This document shows positions 62,975-64,000 of a stretch of DNA of 64,000 bases, piece after piece. Source of the stretch: an uncultured Bacteroidota bacterium. GTDB taxonomy: Bacteria > Bacteroidota > Bacteroidia > Chitinophagales > Chitinophagaceae. Location: contig CAISPO010000029.1 in the NCBI GenBank assembly GCA_903887415.1, positions 124,001-188,000 on the forward strand, read 5' to 3'. The notes under the pieces are model-generated. The model was not told the origin of the DNA, searched no databases, and saw only the letters and a list, made by a program, of their open reading frames with translations. The stretch's first letter is position 1. Every line of letters begins with the position of its first letter. Position numbers and translations under genes: made by a program.

Positions 62975-63412
62975 ATGAATATCAGGACGATTTGTTTGGG
63001 GATTTTGCTGGCCTCCGGAATTTTTATTTCCACATCCGCAAGTGCGCAGGAGCAGCACCCTTATTGTACCCAGGCGCTCACTGAGCTCCAGGCGGCCCGG
63101 TGGTTGCTGCTAAAGCATATAGATGGCAAGCCAATGACCCATAACGAGAAAGAGGCGCTAAGAACCATTAACGAGATGATGAGAGAAATTAATGAAGCAT
63201 CTCCAGGCAGTGCCAGGAAGCAGAATTACCAGCATGCAGGGCATGCCGGCGATGATGATGCGGCTTTCATCCAGCAATGTGTTGATCTTATTAATAAAGC
63301 CAAAGACGGCATCAGCCATGAAGACGCCCGGTTTGCAAACGGCCTTCGCGACCGCTCTATGACGAATTGTGATGAAGCAATAAGATTTGTACAGCGAGCA
63401 GGGCATAACTGA
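62975..63412 (+). CDS. small secreted protein, 145 aa, unknown function
   Basis: Signal peptide (about residue 25, ASAQEQ) and a mostly helical mature part with two or three cysteines and many His, Asp and Glu (GHAGDDD). It begins at ATG 62975; an upstream TTG at 62969 is unlikely. It follows the kelch-like gene by 63 bp on the same strand, so co-transcription is possible. No domain recognised. Confidence 0.65.
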   Translation: MNIRTICLGILLASGIFISTSASAQEQHPYCTQALTELQAARWLLLKHIDGKPMTHNEKEALRTINEMMREINEASPGSARKQNYQHAGHAGDDDAAFIQQCVDLINKAKDGISHEDARFANGLRDRSMTNCDEAIRFVQRAGHN

Positions 63413-63553
63413 ACGCTATAGTTTTCTGACTAGTCGAAACCACGCGTTGACCCCAAAATTCAGAAATGCGTCACTTCCGGATCGTTCCCTGAAAAACGAA
63501 ACTCAGTGTAAAAAATCTTATTTTAACGAGGCTTATTTTTCAGCCATATTTTA

Positions 63554-64000
63554 TTACTGCTTTTTAAGGGTGTAGCGTACATCAAGACGTTCATATTGTA
63601 GGCCACCTGTATATATACTTTCAGATCCATATTTATATTTAGCCGCCAAAACCATTTGAAAACTATCTAGAGACTGCACATAGAGGAGTCCTGCATTACT
63701 TGTATATCCCTGGGCTTCTAATGTGAAAATGGCTCCTTCTACACCATCTGGATTAAAAGTAAGCATGCTGCTGGAATCATTTGTCCATATATACGTCCAT
63801 ATGCTGGCAAATGAATCTGTTATAGTAGCAGCGCTATTCTTACTAAATGCTTCCCTGATGATATAATACCCGTTGCTATCAATATTAAGAATCATAGAAT
63901 CTACAAAATAATGGTTTACACTTATCGGTGCCGCAGATGTATCATAATTATTAGTAATGGTGATTATGTGCGACGCCGTGTCGTATGAAAAAGTGGAGTG
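63554..64000 (-). CDS. partial CDS, C-terminal part, cut by the window edge
   Basis: The frame stays open from the stop at 63554 past an internal ATG at 63895 to the end of the window, so the first part of the protein lies outside. The visible 148 residues have beta-strands with Trp/Tyr (IWTYIWTNDSS) and Gly-rich turns, a pattern compatible with a lipocalin-like or similar small barrel, but this is only an impression. The bases 63413-63553 hold no gene. Confidence 0.6.
   Translation of the reverse strand, partial: HSTFSYDTASHIITITNNYDTSAAPISVNHYFVDSMILNIDSNGYYIIREAFSKNSAATITDSFASIWTYIWTNDSSSMLTFNPDGVEGAIFTLEAQGYTSNAGLLYVQSLDSFQMVLAAKYKYGSESIYTGGLQYERLDVRYTLKKQ

Overview
The window looks like chromosomal DNA from a member of the Bacteroidota, most likely of the Chitinophagales type; this is inferred from gene content, since no search was possible. 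Supporting signs are nine predicted secreted proteins ending in a type IX secretion (T9SS) type A sorting domain with a YPNP motif, several promoters of the Bacteroidota form TTG-N20-TAnnTTTG, a DUF5686 protein, a TamB-like protein, a long-tailed ribosomal protein S16 and a futalosine-type menaquinone gene (mqnE). No rRNA operon, prophage module, intact insertion sequence or CRISPR array was seen. One tRNA (Gln, anticodon TTG) is present.

Layout. 0-6.4 kb: a hypothetical protein, an NlpC/P60 lipoprotein, an AsmA-like membrane protein, a lipoprotein of possible beta-barrel type and a prolyl oligopeptidase. 6.5-15.9 kb: a TamB-like giant, then on the minus strand rpsP, a methyltransferase and a 1019-residue fusion of two glycosyltransferase types with a TPR tail. 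16-24 kb: three six-unit NHL/T9SS proteins and a TolB-propeller/amidohydrolase fusion. 24-31.5 kb: a pseudouridine synthase with a repetitive basic N-terminus, an amidohydrolase, recQ, and a REC-PAS-PAS protein with a kinase-like histidine domain but no ATPase domain. 31.5-36.6 kb: a double-ATPase peptide-type ABC protein, rodA and mrdA (PBP2). 36.8-38.2 kb: tRNA-Gln followed by a small insert carrying a frameshifted antitoxin-like gene and dinD, closed by a degenerate copy of the tRNA 3' end. 38.3-53 kb: a giant beta-helix protein, a propeller-like secreted protein, GNAT and VOC proteins, DUF5686, an aldo/keto reductase, mqnE and two tandem M43 metalloproteases. 53-64 kb: a bifunctional-nuclease-family protein, topoisomerase IV subunit A, a DUF922 protein, a repeat-rich gene-poor stretch (58.4-59.85 kb), a transglutaminase-like protein, a kelch-like T9SS protein, a small secreted protein and a gene cut by the window edge.

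How the genes fit together. Much of the content concerns the cell envelope: wall elongation (mrdA-rodA), wall hydrolysis (NlpC/P60), outer-membrane biogenesis (TamB-like, AsmA-like, DUF5686), polyprenol-linked glycosylation, and surface proteases and adhesin-like proteins exported by T9SS, whose machinery lies outside the window. Housekeeping genes (rpsP, parC, recQ, rluB-like, mqnE) are scattered among them.

Intergenic DNA is rich in structured repeats: octamer arrays right after three stop codons, four copies of a roughly 110-bp hairpin element, a nested inverted repeat, and several short dispersed families. The most unusual items are the tRNA-flanked mini-island, the GT-A/GT-C fusion, the kinase-less REC-PAS protein and these repeats. 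No complete, clearly new multi-gene system was recognised.
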